A stretch of 17,024 nucleotides of DNA from Isotricha intestinalis (lineage: Eukaryota > Ciliophora > Litostomatea > Vestibuliferida > Isotrichidae). The notes under the pieces were generated by a model that worked only from the letters and a program-made list of their open reading frames with translations, searched no databases and was not told the origin of the DNA. The stretch is from the NCBI GenBank assembly GCA_023807065.1, contig JAJJLU010004185.1:1-17024 (forward strand). The letters run 5' to 3'. The position numbers and the translations under genes were made by a program. Shown piece by piece: positions 1-8,072 of this stretch; the first letter of the stretch is position 1, and every line of letters begins with the position of its first letter.

Positions 1-119
1 CAAATGCTAAAGAAAAATTTAATGTTTTTTTAAAATTATATAACTCAAAAAAAGGAAATTCTCCTGACGATCAATTCATTGAAGAAGAATTACCAAGAAT
101 TAAGAAAATATTATCTTAA
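1..119 (+). CDS. 3' end of an unidentified protein-coding gene (partial)
   Basis: An open frame whose first complete codon starts at base 3 runs to a TAA at 117-119, giving the last 38 residues of a protein that begins outside the window. The tail is charged and ends in EEELPRIKKILS. Codon use (AGA, CAA, TTA, GAA) and composition match the other genes here, which is the main reason to call it coding. I do not recognise the family from so short a piece. It ends 58 bp from the stop of the convergent MyTH4-FERM gene. Confidence 0.5.
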   Translation, partial: NAKEKFNVFLKLYNSKKGNSPDDQFIEEELPRIKKILS

Positions 120-177
120 AAAGATATTTTGAAAAAAAACATTTAAAAATTTAAATACTTTAATATTGGAAATTTTA

Positions 178-1992
178 TTAATATATATTTTTAATATATA
201 TAGAAGATTGAATTGATCTTAAAGTTTCACCTTCTTCTAATTTAATAGCAGGAAAACTATCAAACATTCTACAAGTTTCTTCATTCATTTGAGCAATATC
301 AGACATTGGTTTTCCACTTAAAATATTACTATAAGATTCCATTACAATTCTAAATAATTTATTTTGTCTACTTTCAAAATAATATTTACTGAAATCTCTT
401 TCATTTTTTCTAACAACAAGAACAATAAGTTCTGTATTCACAGCCCAAGAAGCAAGAATTCTAAAAGGAATTTGAATTATTTCATTTCTATCTAAATCTG
501 TTATTATTATTGATTTTGGTTTAACTGCAACTATACATTCTTCTGGAATATGTTCTGGATTTCTTATTTTTTGACTATTTGATGTTTCATTATTATATTT
601 TTTTGAATATAAAACTGGAAATTGTTGTGCTTCAAACATTATGTTTTCTTTTAATAATTCTAAATATGCTATTTTTGCTTCGTTTTTATTTTGAAATTCA
701 ATACTTGAGTATTTATCTAATATTTTCTTAATCCAAATATCTCTTGAAAAAAATAAAAATCTATTAACTGGAATATATTGTTTTAATTCAGTTTTTAAAA
801 TATTTTTCAATTCTTCAATATTTTTACTTTCATGATTTACAAATAATGAAATTACTGCTAATGTAATAATTTCACTTTCTGTTAAAGGATATTTCCCAGA
901 AATAACATCAAAATTAGTTTGCATATAATGCATTGTAATAGTATCTAAATCTTCAGATTTGAAAGGATAATAAAATTGAATTTTAATATATAATTTAAAT
1001 TCAACATTAATATTATAATTTGAATAAAAATTTGCTTCTCTTACCCATAAAGAAAGTATATCAGCAACATTAGAACCTTCATCTAAATATCTTTGTTCAT
1101 ATCTATCTGATTTTTCACAAATTTCATAAATAGCAAAATAAGGTATTCTACTTAGTTTTAATTGTAATTTCCTCATTATTGAAGTTTTTAATTCTCTTAC
1201 GGTTGTATATGATTCAATTGGAATTGAAGTAGAAGCTCCAGAAAAAAAATGTACTTGAACCATAATTGGTTTCATTGCTTCTATATATTTTATTTCTTCA
1301 TCTGATGGAGCAAGTTTTCTTTTATTTTCAAAAGTTCTCATTAATCTAATTGAACAATAATTTGCTTTTTTTTTAATATTTTCATCATTATCTTCTCTAA
1401 TAATTTTCAAAAAGAAATTAATTAAACATTTATATAAATCAACTGAAGGAGGGTAAGATGAACATAAAACTGCTAAAAAATTCCAAGCTTTATTTACATA
1501 TTGTATATTATCATTATTACTTAATTGTTTTATAACTTGAATAAAAGCTTCATCTTTTAATTCTTCAGGAGCAGAAATTGAAATTTTAATAAATTTAATA
1601 ATATGTAATATAGGTTTTTTAGATGATTTTCTTAATCCCATATAACTTAATAAATTTTTAAATAATTGAATTGACATATCTTCTAAAGATGAAGGTAATT
1701 TCAATAATGATGAACCTATCATTTCTTTTTGAAAAGTCATAATTTCTAAATAAGACATTTCTTTACATCCTCTATATCTTTTTGCTAAATGTTCTCTATA
1801 ATAAAAACTTAAATCAAATTCATCTCTAGATGCATCTTGAATTAATTCTGGATCTAATGTTGATAAGGCATTTTCAATATCTGGAGATAAATCCATTGAA
1901 TCAAAATCTATTTTTGTTGATTCTCTATTTTTTTTTGTTAAATTTTCTAAAACTGAATTACCTATGTTTAGACTTGTTGATATTTCATCCAT
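178..1992 (-). CDS. MyTH4-FERM domain protein without a motor
   Basis: A 604-residue protein starting at the ATG at 1992-1990, in an A-rich context, and ending in TAA. Residues about 80-235 look like a MyTH4 domain: the LFKNLLSYMG segment near 110-119 and the KAWNFLAVLCSSYPPS segment near 168-183 match its conserved helices. Residues about 243-325 resemble the ubiquitin-like FERM F1 lobe (IPIESYTTVRELKTSI), about 330-460 the helical F2 lobe, and about 480-555 a PH-like F3 lobe. In known families MyTH4-FERM tandems sit in the tails of myosins VII, X and XV or plant kinesin KCBP, where they bind microtubules, actin regulators or membrane receptors. Here no ATPase motor precedes the tandem: only about 80 acidic residues lie before it. 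I infer a cytoskeleton-membrane adaptor. The gene is divergent from the cullin gene and convergent with the partial gene at the left edge. Confidence 0.8.
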   Translation of the reverse strand: MDEISTSLNIGNSVLENLTKKNRESTKIDFDSMDLSPDIENALSTLDPELIQDASRDEFDLSFYYREHLAKRYRGCKEMSYLEIMTFQKEMIGSSLLKLPSSLEDMSIQLFKNLLSYMGLRKSSKKPILHIIKFIKISISAPEELKDEAFIQVIKQLSNNDNIQYVNKAWNFLAVLCSSYPPSVDLYKCLINFFLKIIREDNDENIKKKANYCSIRLMRTFENKRKLAPSDEEIKYIEAMKPIMVQVHFFSGASTSIPIESYTTVRELKTSIMRKLQLKLSRIPYFAIYEICEKSDRYEQRYLDEGSNVADILSLWVREANFYSNYNINVEFKLYIKIQFYYPFKSEDLDTITMHYMQTNFDVISGKYPLTESEIITLAVISLFVNHESKNIEELKNILKTELKQYIPVNRFLFFSRDIWIKKILDKYSSIEFQNKNEAKIAYLELLKENIMFEAQQFPVLYSKKYNNETSNSQKIRNPEHIPEECIVAVKPKSIIITDLDRNEIIQIPFRILASWAVNTELIVLVVRKNERDFSKYYFESRQNKLFRIVMESYSNILSGKPMSDIAQMNEETCRMFDSFPAIKLEEGETLRSIQSSIYIKNIY

Positions 1993-2282
1993 TTTTTTAT
2001 GATTTGATTTTTTATGATTTTCAAATATTTTTAATAAACCAATTAAAGGACATTATTAAATTAGAAATATTAATAATATAATAAGAATAAAAAAAATATA
2101 TGTAAGCAATTATTGTCTAAATAGTTTTCTGAAAAAAAAAAATGACATTTAAATATTATAAAGAAAATAATAATTGAATATATAATGAAAATAAATAAAA
2201 CTCAATTTAAATGAAAAATAAAAAAATAAATAGTTTATAAATATATATATATCCCAAAAAAAAAAATATATTTATATTAAAA
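1993..2282. promoter_or_regulatory. Shared upstream region of the divergent MyTH4-FERM and cullin genes
   Basis: This 290 bp spacer separates two start codons pointing away from each other, so it must carry both promoters and both 5' untranslated regions. It is almost entirely A/T with oligo-A and oligo-T runs and an alternating TA stretch at about 2239-2252. In such a background TATA-like strings carry little information, so no specific promoter element is claimed. No coding frame here looks real. Confidence 0.35.
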
Positions 2283-4532
2283 ATGAACAACACAGAAAAA
2301 GGAATCAAAATAATATATGAAGCGATGATAAAAGGATTATTAGAATTCTTGGAACATGGAACTTTCCCAAACAATTCTCCAAATTCTTATATGACAGCAT
2401 ATAGTGAGGTTCATAAATTATCAGATGATGAGCATAATTCAAGTGAACATTTATTTAATTATTATGTCAAAGTTATTACAGATTATGTGACAAAAGCTTA
2501 TAATAAAATAAAAAATTCAACAGATGATAAATTAATTGATGATTTCTTAGAGGAAAATACTAAATGTACTCAATTAATATATTGGATGAAAAGGATTTTT
2601 GTTTATTTAGATAAATTTTATACAAAAAATAAAAATAAAGGAACTTTGGTTACTAATGGTCTTCAAATTTACAAAGATAAAATGTTTATTCCTTTAAAAG
2701 AAAAATTATATGAACAAATTAACAAAATGATTACTGAAGATAGGAATAATAATGTTGTATATAGATTTGAAATTAAAAATGTTTTAAGAATTGTAGAAGA
2801 AATTGATATGACAAAACCTGATGTTATAAAAGAAAATGAGAAATTGTCCTGGACAGGAGAACATAAAAATGGTTTTATAACTGATTGGTTTGAAAATTTT
2901 TTCCAAAAATCTACTAAAGAATATATTACTTTAAAAGCACAAAATGATATAAGATCAAAAAGTGCTCCTGAATATATTAAATCATCATTAAAATATTTAA
3001 AAGAAGAAAATGAAAGAAAAAATGAATATATTAATAATCTTTTCTGGGGAAATATAGATTTAATAAATAATAAAGCTTTGATTGAAGAAAATGCAAAAAT
3101 TCTTCAAAAAATGGAAACTGGAATTCCTTTTATGTTAAAAAATAAAAAAGATGATGAAATAAAAGAAGCTTATCAACTTATTAGTAGATATCCAGATTCT
3201 CTTCAATGTATTTCTCAAGAATTTGATCCTTATATAAGAGAAAGAGGAGATGCTTTATATAAAGATAAAGAAAAAATGAAAGACCCTTTAAAATTTATTC
3301 CAGAATTAATTAAATTAAAAAAAGAAATGGATTCTTTAGTTCAAGAAGCTTTTGATAATAATATTCTTTTTCAAGATACTAAAAATAAAGCTTTTAGCTT
3401 TTTTATGAATAAAGAAATCTATTCTAAACAATTATCAAATTATACAGATTACATGATGAAAAAAGGAATAAAAGCTTTAAGTGAAAGTCAAATTGATGAT
3501 GCTTTAAATGATATAATAAATTTATTTAAATGTTTAAATTCAAAATTAGTTTTCCAATTAGAAGCAAATAAAAAAATGTCAGATCGTTTAATTCAAAATA
3601 AATCTCTTTCAATAATAGCAGAAAATAATTTTATATCAAAATTAAAAACAGAAGCAGGAGTAACATATGTAAATAAAATGACAGAAATGATGAGAGATTT
3701 AGAAAGTTCAAAAACAGAAATAGATTTATATAGACAACAACCACATAGAGGATCTCCAAATGGAATTAAATTTACTACTCAAGTTGTTTCTCAAAGCGCA
3801 TGGGAAATTCCAAAAACAAAAATGGATAAAATAGAAATTCCTTTAATTTTAGAAAATTGTATGAAAGATTTCACTGATTTTTATGTTAAAAGAAATAAAA
3901 ATCGTAAATTATTATGGTGTTATGGTTTAGGAAGTGTTGAAATTCAATATCAACAATTACCAAGAAAATACGTTTCAACATCAACTTTATGTCAATATGC
4001 AATATTATATAATTTAGAAAAGCATGGTAAATCTACTTTAGACCAAATAGCTCAATTTCTTGGTTATAATATAAATGCAGTATTATATGATGTATCAGGT
4101 TTAGTTTTTAATCCTACTTTTAATAAAACTAGAGCTAAAGATAAAGGAATAATTAAAGGAAATTTTGGAGATGAATTTAAAGCTACCGATGAAATTGAAT
4201 TAAATGAACAATTCAATAATAATACTATTAAATTTAATACTATGCCACTTGCACAAAGAAAAAAAACTGATAATAAAGATCAGGAATTAGAAGAGAAAAC
4301 CATTAAAAGAAGATATGAAGAAAATATTCTTCAAAGTACTTTAACTAGAATTATGAAATCAAGAATTGGTGTTAAAACTACTCATGTTTGGTTAATTTCT
4401 GAATCTTCAAGACAAATTGATTTATTTAAAGCTCAACCTCAACAAATTAAAGAAAATATTGAAAAATTAATTGAGAAAGGTATTATAAAAAGAAGTGAAA
4501 AAGATAGGCATTGTTATGAATATATTGCTTAA
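2283..4532 (+). CDS. Cullin family scaffold of a cullin-RING ubiquitin ligase (CUL1-like)
   Basis: A 749-residue protein of normal cullin length, from the ATG after AAAA to a TAA. The N-terminal half is helical cullin-repeat material; residues 36-46 (SYMTAYSEVHK) and the following helices resemble the CUL1 end that binds an adaptor such as SKP1. The cullin-homology core is visible at about 430-475, where KMSDRLIQNKS, AENNFISKLKTEAG and MTEMMRDL line up with the family pattern of an RLL-type helix followed by an ISKLK.E.G block. The C-terminal winged helix has TRIMKSR with Lys692 at the expected NEDD8 attachment position, and the protein ends in CYEYIA, close to the usual Tyr-x-Tyr-x-Ala end. 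The known role is a rigid scaffold holding a RING protein and E2 at the C-terminus and a substrate receptor at the N-terminus. Which cullin class this is stays uncertain; CUL1-like is the best guess. No intron is needed. Confidence 0.92.
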   Translation: MNNTEKGIKIIYEAMIKGLLEFLEHGTFPNNSPNSYMTAYSEVHKLSDDEHNSSEHLFNYYVKVITDYVTKAYNKIKNSTDDKLIDDFLEENTKCTQLIYWMKRIFVYLDKFYTKNKNKGTLVTNGLQIYKDKMFIPLKEKLYEQINKMITEDRNNNVVYRFEIKNVLRIVEEIDMTKPDVIKENEKLSWTGEHKNGFITDWFENFFQKSTKEYITLKAQNDIRSKSAPEYIKSSLKYLKEENERKNEYINNLFWGNIDLINNKALIEENAKILQKMETGIPFMLKNKKDDEIKEAYQLISRYPDSLQCISQEFDPYIRERGDALYKDKEKMKDPLKFIPELIKLKKEMDSLVQEAFDNNILFQDTKNKAFSFFMNKEIYSKQLSNYTDYMMKKGIKALSESQIDDALNDIINLFKCLNSKLVFQLEANKKMSDRLIQNKSLSIIAENNFISKLKTEAGVTYVNKMTEMMRDLESSKTEIDLYRQQPHRGSPNGIKFTTQVVSQSAWEIPKTKMDKIEIPLILENCMKDFTDFYVKRNKNRKLLWCYGLGSVEIQYQQLPRKYVSTSTLCQYAILYNLEKHGKSTLDQIAQFLGYNINAVLYDVSGLVFNPTFNKTRAKDKGIIKGNFGDEFKATDEIELNEQFNNNTIKFNTMPLAQRKKTDNKDQELEEKTIKRRYEENILQSTLTRIMKSRIGVKTTHVWLISESSRQIDLFKAQPQQIKENIEKLIEKGIIKRSEKDRHCYEYIA

Positions 4533-4682
4533 AATTATTGTTTTAAAAAATATAATAAAAAAATCCATAATTCATTCTTTAATTCCTTTATATTATTAAA
4601 AAAATAAATTTAAAAATATTTAAAAGAAAACATTATATTAAAGTTAATTAAATATAATATGTTATATAAAAGTTGATTGAAT
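4533..4682. other. Convergent intergenic spacer between the cullin and HP1-like genes
   Basis: This 150 bp region must hold both 3' untranslated regions, because the two flanking genes converge. It is nearly pure A/T with oligo-A and oligo-T stretches. AATAAA-like strings occur but are expected by chance at this composition, so no polyadenylation signal is called. It also contains the in-frame TAA at 4662-4664 that would terminate the HP1-like gene if its TGA were read through. Confidence 0.4.
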
Positions 4683-5492
4683 TCATTTTCTATTCTTTTT
4701 TTGATTAAGTAAAATTGCTGTTTCATAATAATCTAATAATAAATAAGGAAATTTTTCTCTTATTTTTTTATTAGTATATGTTGAATTTCCTGGTTTAATT
4801 CCATTATTTCTTTTTTTCCATTCAATTTCAATAAAAAGAGATTTTGGATCTTCATTATTTTGAAGCACTTTTGTAATTTTTAAAGGAATATCTTTATTAA
4901 TATCTCCTTTAATAAAGAAACTATTCATAAAGTCATTATTATATTTAATTTTAAGATTTTTTTTTTTTATAGAAAGTCCTTCTTTGCTTTTTTCATCAAT
5001 GTGAATAATTTTTTCTTTATTTTTAGAATTTGTTCTTTCTTCTTTTAAAGAAATATCATTTTTTTCTTTTTTTTTTTCATTTAAATCCTTTTTATAATCA
5101 TTAAGTAAAACTTTTATAATGCTAGGATCTTTAAAACTTGTTGCTGGTTCATAACTATTTTCACTATTAGGAAATCCTATCCATTTACATTTATAATGAA
5201 CAATTCCATTAATTTTTTTTATTCCTAATATTTTTTCCACAAAAAATATATTATTATTATCATTTTTTTTTTTTAATCCATATTTCCCAATTCTTTTTCT
5301 TCTTTTTTTATTATTATCATATGTATCTTCTTTAAAATCAAATATTGGTCTTCTATTTATTTTTATTGGAATAATTACACTTGTTGATGATTCTTGACTA
5401 ATTTCACTATTATTAGATGAATTACTTTTATTTTCATTATTTAATTCTTTACAATCTTCTTTTATAGGAGTTTTAAATACAAAATTTTCCAT
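4683..5492 (-). CDS. HP1-like protein with chromodomain and chromoshadow domain
   Basis: A 269-residue protein from the ATG at 5492-5490, in an AAAAATGG context. The frame stays open slightly further upstream, but only with a TTG, which is unlikely as a eukaryotic start. After a polar N-terminus and a basic KKRRKRIGKYGLKKK segment (about 62-76, a possible nuclear localisation signal) comes a chromodomain at about 82-133: FFVEKILG, HYKCKWIGFP and SENSYEP follow the HP1 pattern, with Phe83, Trp104 and Phe107 at the three aromatic-cage positions. A lysine-rich hinge leads to a chromoshadow-like domain at about 201-263, including FIEIEWKKR and FPYLLLDYYE. HP1 proteins bind methylated H3K9 with the first domain, dimerise through the second, and act in heterochromatin. 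Tyr in SENSYEP replaces the usual Trp. The stop is TGA, unlike the TAA of every other gene here. Confidence 0.85.
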   Translation of the reverse strand: MENFVFKTPIKEDCKELNNENKSNSSNNSEISQESSTSVIIPIKINRRPIFDFKEDTYDNNKKRRKRIGKYGLKKKNDNNNIFFVEKILGIKKINGIVHYKCKWIGFPNSENSYEPATSFKDPSIIKVLLNDYKKDLNEKKKEKNDISLKEERTNSKNKEKIIHIDEKSKEGLSIKKKNLKIKYNNDFMNSFFIKGDINKDIPLKITKVLQNNEDPKSLFIEIEWKKRNNGIKPGNSTYTNKKIREKFPYLLLDYYETAILLNQKKNRK

Positions 5493-5607
5493 TTTTAATT
5501 GTTTTTTTCCCAAAATTAAATCTATATTTTTTTTTCTTAAATTTATTAGACAATAATTAAAATACTATAATTAAAAATGAAAAATAAAATTTATTTATTT
5601 ATAATAA

Positions 5608-7040
5608 TTAATCTATTCCAAAACCAATAATTTCATTATTTAAAACAAAGTTAATAGCATCAGAGACTTCTTTTTCATTTCTAAAAATAGGTAAATCAAT
5701 TCTATTAAAACAAGTATGTGCTTTAATATAGTTATAGCCTTTTTTATCAAAATCAACAGAATTTATACAAAAAAGAGCAATTTCTCCTCTATTTGATTCT
5801 AATTTTGAAAAACCTTTAATTGGAACTCTTGAAGAGCCTGTACAAAATTGAAGAAATTTACTTAATTCTTGTTGATTATGTTGACTTAAACATTCCCAAA
5901 ACCATAAAATTACTTTATGAGATTTTGAGTATTTACCTTTATAAATAGTATTTTCACTCCATTCTTTCATATCTATAAATGGTTTCCCACATATTACTAA
6001 TTCTAGTTCATAACTATTTAAAGGCATTAAAATATATTTTGGAACAAACTATAATAATTAATATTTAGTCTTACTTGAAATAAAGAATCTTTTAATGCAT
6101 CTATGAAAGGCTGATATTTTTTTTTTATATAAATTATTCTTTTTTGAATATAATCTTCAATATCTTTTACTAAAGTATCACTTCCATTTGGGATTAAATC
6201 TTCGCTTACAAAATTACCATTTTCATCATTATATTCATATACATAATACATACATAAATCAGCTAAAACATTTTGATCCATACTTTTTAATTCTTTTAAA
6301 GAAATATATAATGGTTTATCGATAAATTTTAAATCTTCAAAACTAATATTTTCATCAACAATCATTTTATAAATAATTTTATTAAAACATAAATTAATAG
6401 TGATATTATCAATAAGAGCTTTAGCAATAATTTTTCCAATAAAAGAAAAATAATCTAAATTTTTTTGAATTGGCTTAAGAGTTCTGGAAGGAACAAAAGA
6501 ATAATCATCACAATCAGATTTTTCGAAAACACCTAATTCATTACTTTCTAATTCATTAATAATAACCATAAACCATTCTCTAATAATTCCTCCAGCATCA
6601 TAAGAAACTTCTCCTTTAAAATCAATTTTTAATTCTTTTAATAAATCTACAAAATTAATACCTTCCATTGACTCATTTAAAGTATTATCTCTTGAAATAC
6701 TTAAAGTATCACAGCCTTCAGTCCAAGAAATTTTATGAGAATCAATATATTTTCTTAAATTAGTTACTTTCTGCTCAAAAGATATTTGCGAAGAAGAAGA
6801 TGATTTTGTTAAAGTTCTAAATAAATCATTATTATCTAAAGATAAATGTTTAGCACTAGGAAGGGACGCACTTGTATTATGAGCACATTTTATCATATGT
6901 TCATTTATCTAAATTTATTTATATATTTTTATTACTGTTTTAACAGGAGTATTTGAAGGAAATGATTCATTACATGTTGGACATATATATTGTTCTCCTA
7001 TTATATCTTTTATGTTTGTTTTTGAATTTTTTGTACCCAT
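5608..7040 (-). CDS. HECT-type E3 ubiquitin ligase with N-terminal C2HC zinc finger, three exons
   Basis: Two frames on this strand join into one gene if two ultrashort introns are removed. Exons are 7040-6936, 6908-6075 and 6048-5608; the product is 459 residues and ends in TAA. Residues 20-43 form a zinc-finger-like CPTC, x15, H, x3, C (Cys20, Cys23, His39, Cys43). The HECT domain fills about 95-459: VSYDAGGIIREWF and YFSFIGKIIAKALIDN are N-lobe signatures. The second splice restores LFQ/FVPKYI and leads to ELELVICGKPFID, and the C-lobe has KAHTCFNRIDLPIF with Cys426 at the thioester-forming position. HECT ligases accept ubiquitin from an E2 on this cysteine and pass it to substrate. The protein is short for the family: only about 90 residues precede the catalytic domain, so substrate choice probably rests on the zinc finger or partners. 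The start ATG at 7040-7038 is the first ATG of exon 1 and is inferred. Confidence 0.87.
6049..6074 (-). other. 26-nt spliceosomal intron in the HECT gene (intron 2)
   Basis: On the minus strand the sequence starts GTAAG at 6074 and ends TATAG at 6049. It has an ACTAA string that could serve as a branch site. Removing it joins exon 2 (..DSLFQ) to exon 3 (FVPKYILMPLNSYELEL..) in exactly the frame and order expected at the N-lobe/C-lobe join of a HECT domain. Retention shifts the frame and reaches a stop after 15 codons. Confidence 0.85.
6909..6935 (-). other. 27-nt spliceosomal intron in the HECT gene (intron 1)
   Basis: On the minus strand the sequence starts GTAATAAAAA at 6935 and ends ATTTAG at 6909. 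Its length is a multiple of three, but it carries in-frame TAA and TAG, so unspliced transcripts stop here. Splicing in phase 0 joins CPTC..PVKT to INEHMIKC, completing a four-ligand zinc finger. There is no RNA evidence; the support is the GT-AG ends, the similarity in size to the neighbouring intron, and the motif rebuilt across the junction. Confidence 0.72.
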
Positions 7041-7163
7041 TTTTTTAAAATAATTTTGACTTTTTAAAATATAATAATTTACATTTTTTTATTTTTATAC
7101 ATATTTAATATTCTATTAAAAATTAATTATTATTCTAAACCCTATATATAATTCTTTTAAGTA

Positions 7164-8072
7164 TTATTCAGCAAATGAAAAAAAAGCTACAAAATTTTGA
7201 TTTATGAATTTACTAGTTATTCCAATATATTTATATTTAGAACTTAAAAGAGTTTCTCTTTTTTTCCCTTCATTTATATAATTATCATCAACTATCATTA
7301 ATAAAATAGAAATAAAAGGATCTTTAATACAATCCTTATAATAAACTTCTATATTTGTTTTTTTTCTTTTTTCTTTAGCTTTATTTTTCAAATAATTAGG
7401 ATCTTTAAGTTCTTTTTCATTTTTAGGAAGAGGAATAACAATATTATCATTAAATTCATAAGGATAAATTGGTTTAGTGTTTCTTAATATATTTGCAGCT
7501 TCTCTAAAAGCAATTTCTCCTTTTGCTAATAATACTTTTACCTTGTTTTTAAAAACTATTCTTAATTGTTCAGTTTGTTTTCCACTAACAGGATCAGTTA
7601 TAATTTTTTTTTCTTCTTTAATATATTTTATTGCTTCTTCAATTTTATCTGCATAAAAAGGTGGATTTTCTCTGATTAAATTAATTAAATCAAAAACAGT
7701 TTTTATAAAATAAGGTTTGTTATTTAATAATATTTTTTGTTCATTTATATAATCTAAAGATTTTATTTTATTGTTTCCTCCTTTTAATTTTGGAAATTCA
7801 CTATTTGAATTATTTATTTTTTCTCCTTCATTAATTTGAGAAAAATTATCTGATTTAAAATCAACTGTAGGTCTTAGTGAAATTTCATTTTGTTCGTTAG
7901 AATATCTTTTATTTCCTTCTAACTTTATTTTTTCAGGAGTAAACTTAAAAATATTAGTTTCTTCCTGTAATGGAATTGAACTCACTAAATTTTGCTCTGA
8001 TTGTATTCTATTTTTCTCATCAAAAATTGCTTCTTCTTTATCCAATGTTTGATTTCTGCAAAGATTACCCAT
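7164..8072 (-). CDS. CAP/SCP-like domain protein with probable N-terminal acylation
   Basis: A 302-residue protein from the ATG at 8072-8070 to a TAA. It begins MGNLCRNQ: Gly2 fits N-myristoylation and Cys5 a nearby palmitoylation, and there is no signal peptide. Residues about 10-120 are polar and probably disordered. Residues about 124-302 resemble a divergent CAP (cysteine-rich secretory/SCP) fold: FDLINLIRENPPFYADKIEE matches the opening helix, GEIAFREAANIL the AA-rich helix, and MIVDDNYINEGKKRE, YKYIGI and FVAFFSF the usual DDG...RGHR, vGi and final-strand segments. The histidines that make the CAP cavity are absent; the RGHR position reads EGKK. Most CAP proteins are secreted, whereas this one should face the cytosol on a membrane. 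Function is unknown. The fold call rests on pattern similarity and is moderate; the acylation signal is clearer. Confidence 0.6.
   Translation of the reverse strand: MGNLCRNQTLDKEEAIFDEKNRIQSEQNLVSSIPLQEETNIFKFTPEKIKLEGNKRYSNEQNEISLRPTVDFKSDNFSQINEGEKINNSNSEFPKLKGGNNKIKSLDYINEQKILLNNKPYFIKTVFDLINLIRENPPFYADKIEEAIKYIKEEKKIITDPVSGKQTEQLRIVFKNKVKVLLAKGEIAFREAANILRNTKPIYPYEFNDNIVIPLPKNEKELKDPNYLKNKAKEKRKKTNIEVYYKDCIKDPFISILLMIVDDNYINEGKKRETLLSSKYKYIGITSKFINQNFVAFFSFAE

Noticed and set aside
1830..2081. 83-residue plus-strand open frame
   Set aside because: Mostly antisense to the start of the MyTH4-FERM gene and then in its upstream region; composition is Leu/Phe/Ile from reverse-complement codons, with no recognisable motif.
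5493..5513. Seven-residue N-terminal extension of the HP1-like protein from 5513
   Set aside because: The codon at 5513-5511 is TTG, not ATG. The ATG at 5492-5490 has the A-rich context seen at other starts here and leaves both domains intact.
5608..6896. Two separate HECT-fragment genes, or a frameshift pseudogene
   Set aside because: A 26-nt GT-AG segment at the junction, when removed, restores the HECT sequence exactly, and a similar 27-nt intron occurs upstream. Splicing explains both better than decay.
2283..7040. A functional ubiquitin gene cluster (cullin plus HECT)
   Set aside because: The two genes use different transfer chemistry, lie on opposite strands and are separated by an HP1-like gene. 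Neighbourhood in a compact eukaryotic genome is weak evidence for a shared pathway.
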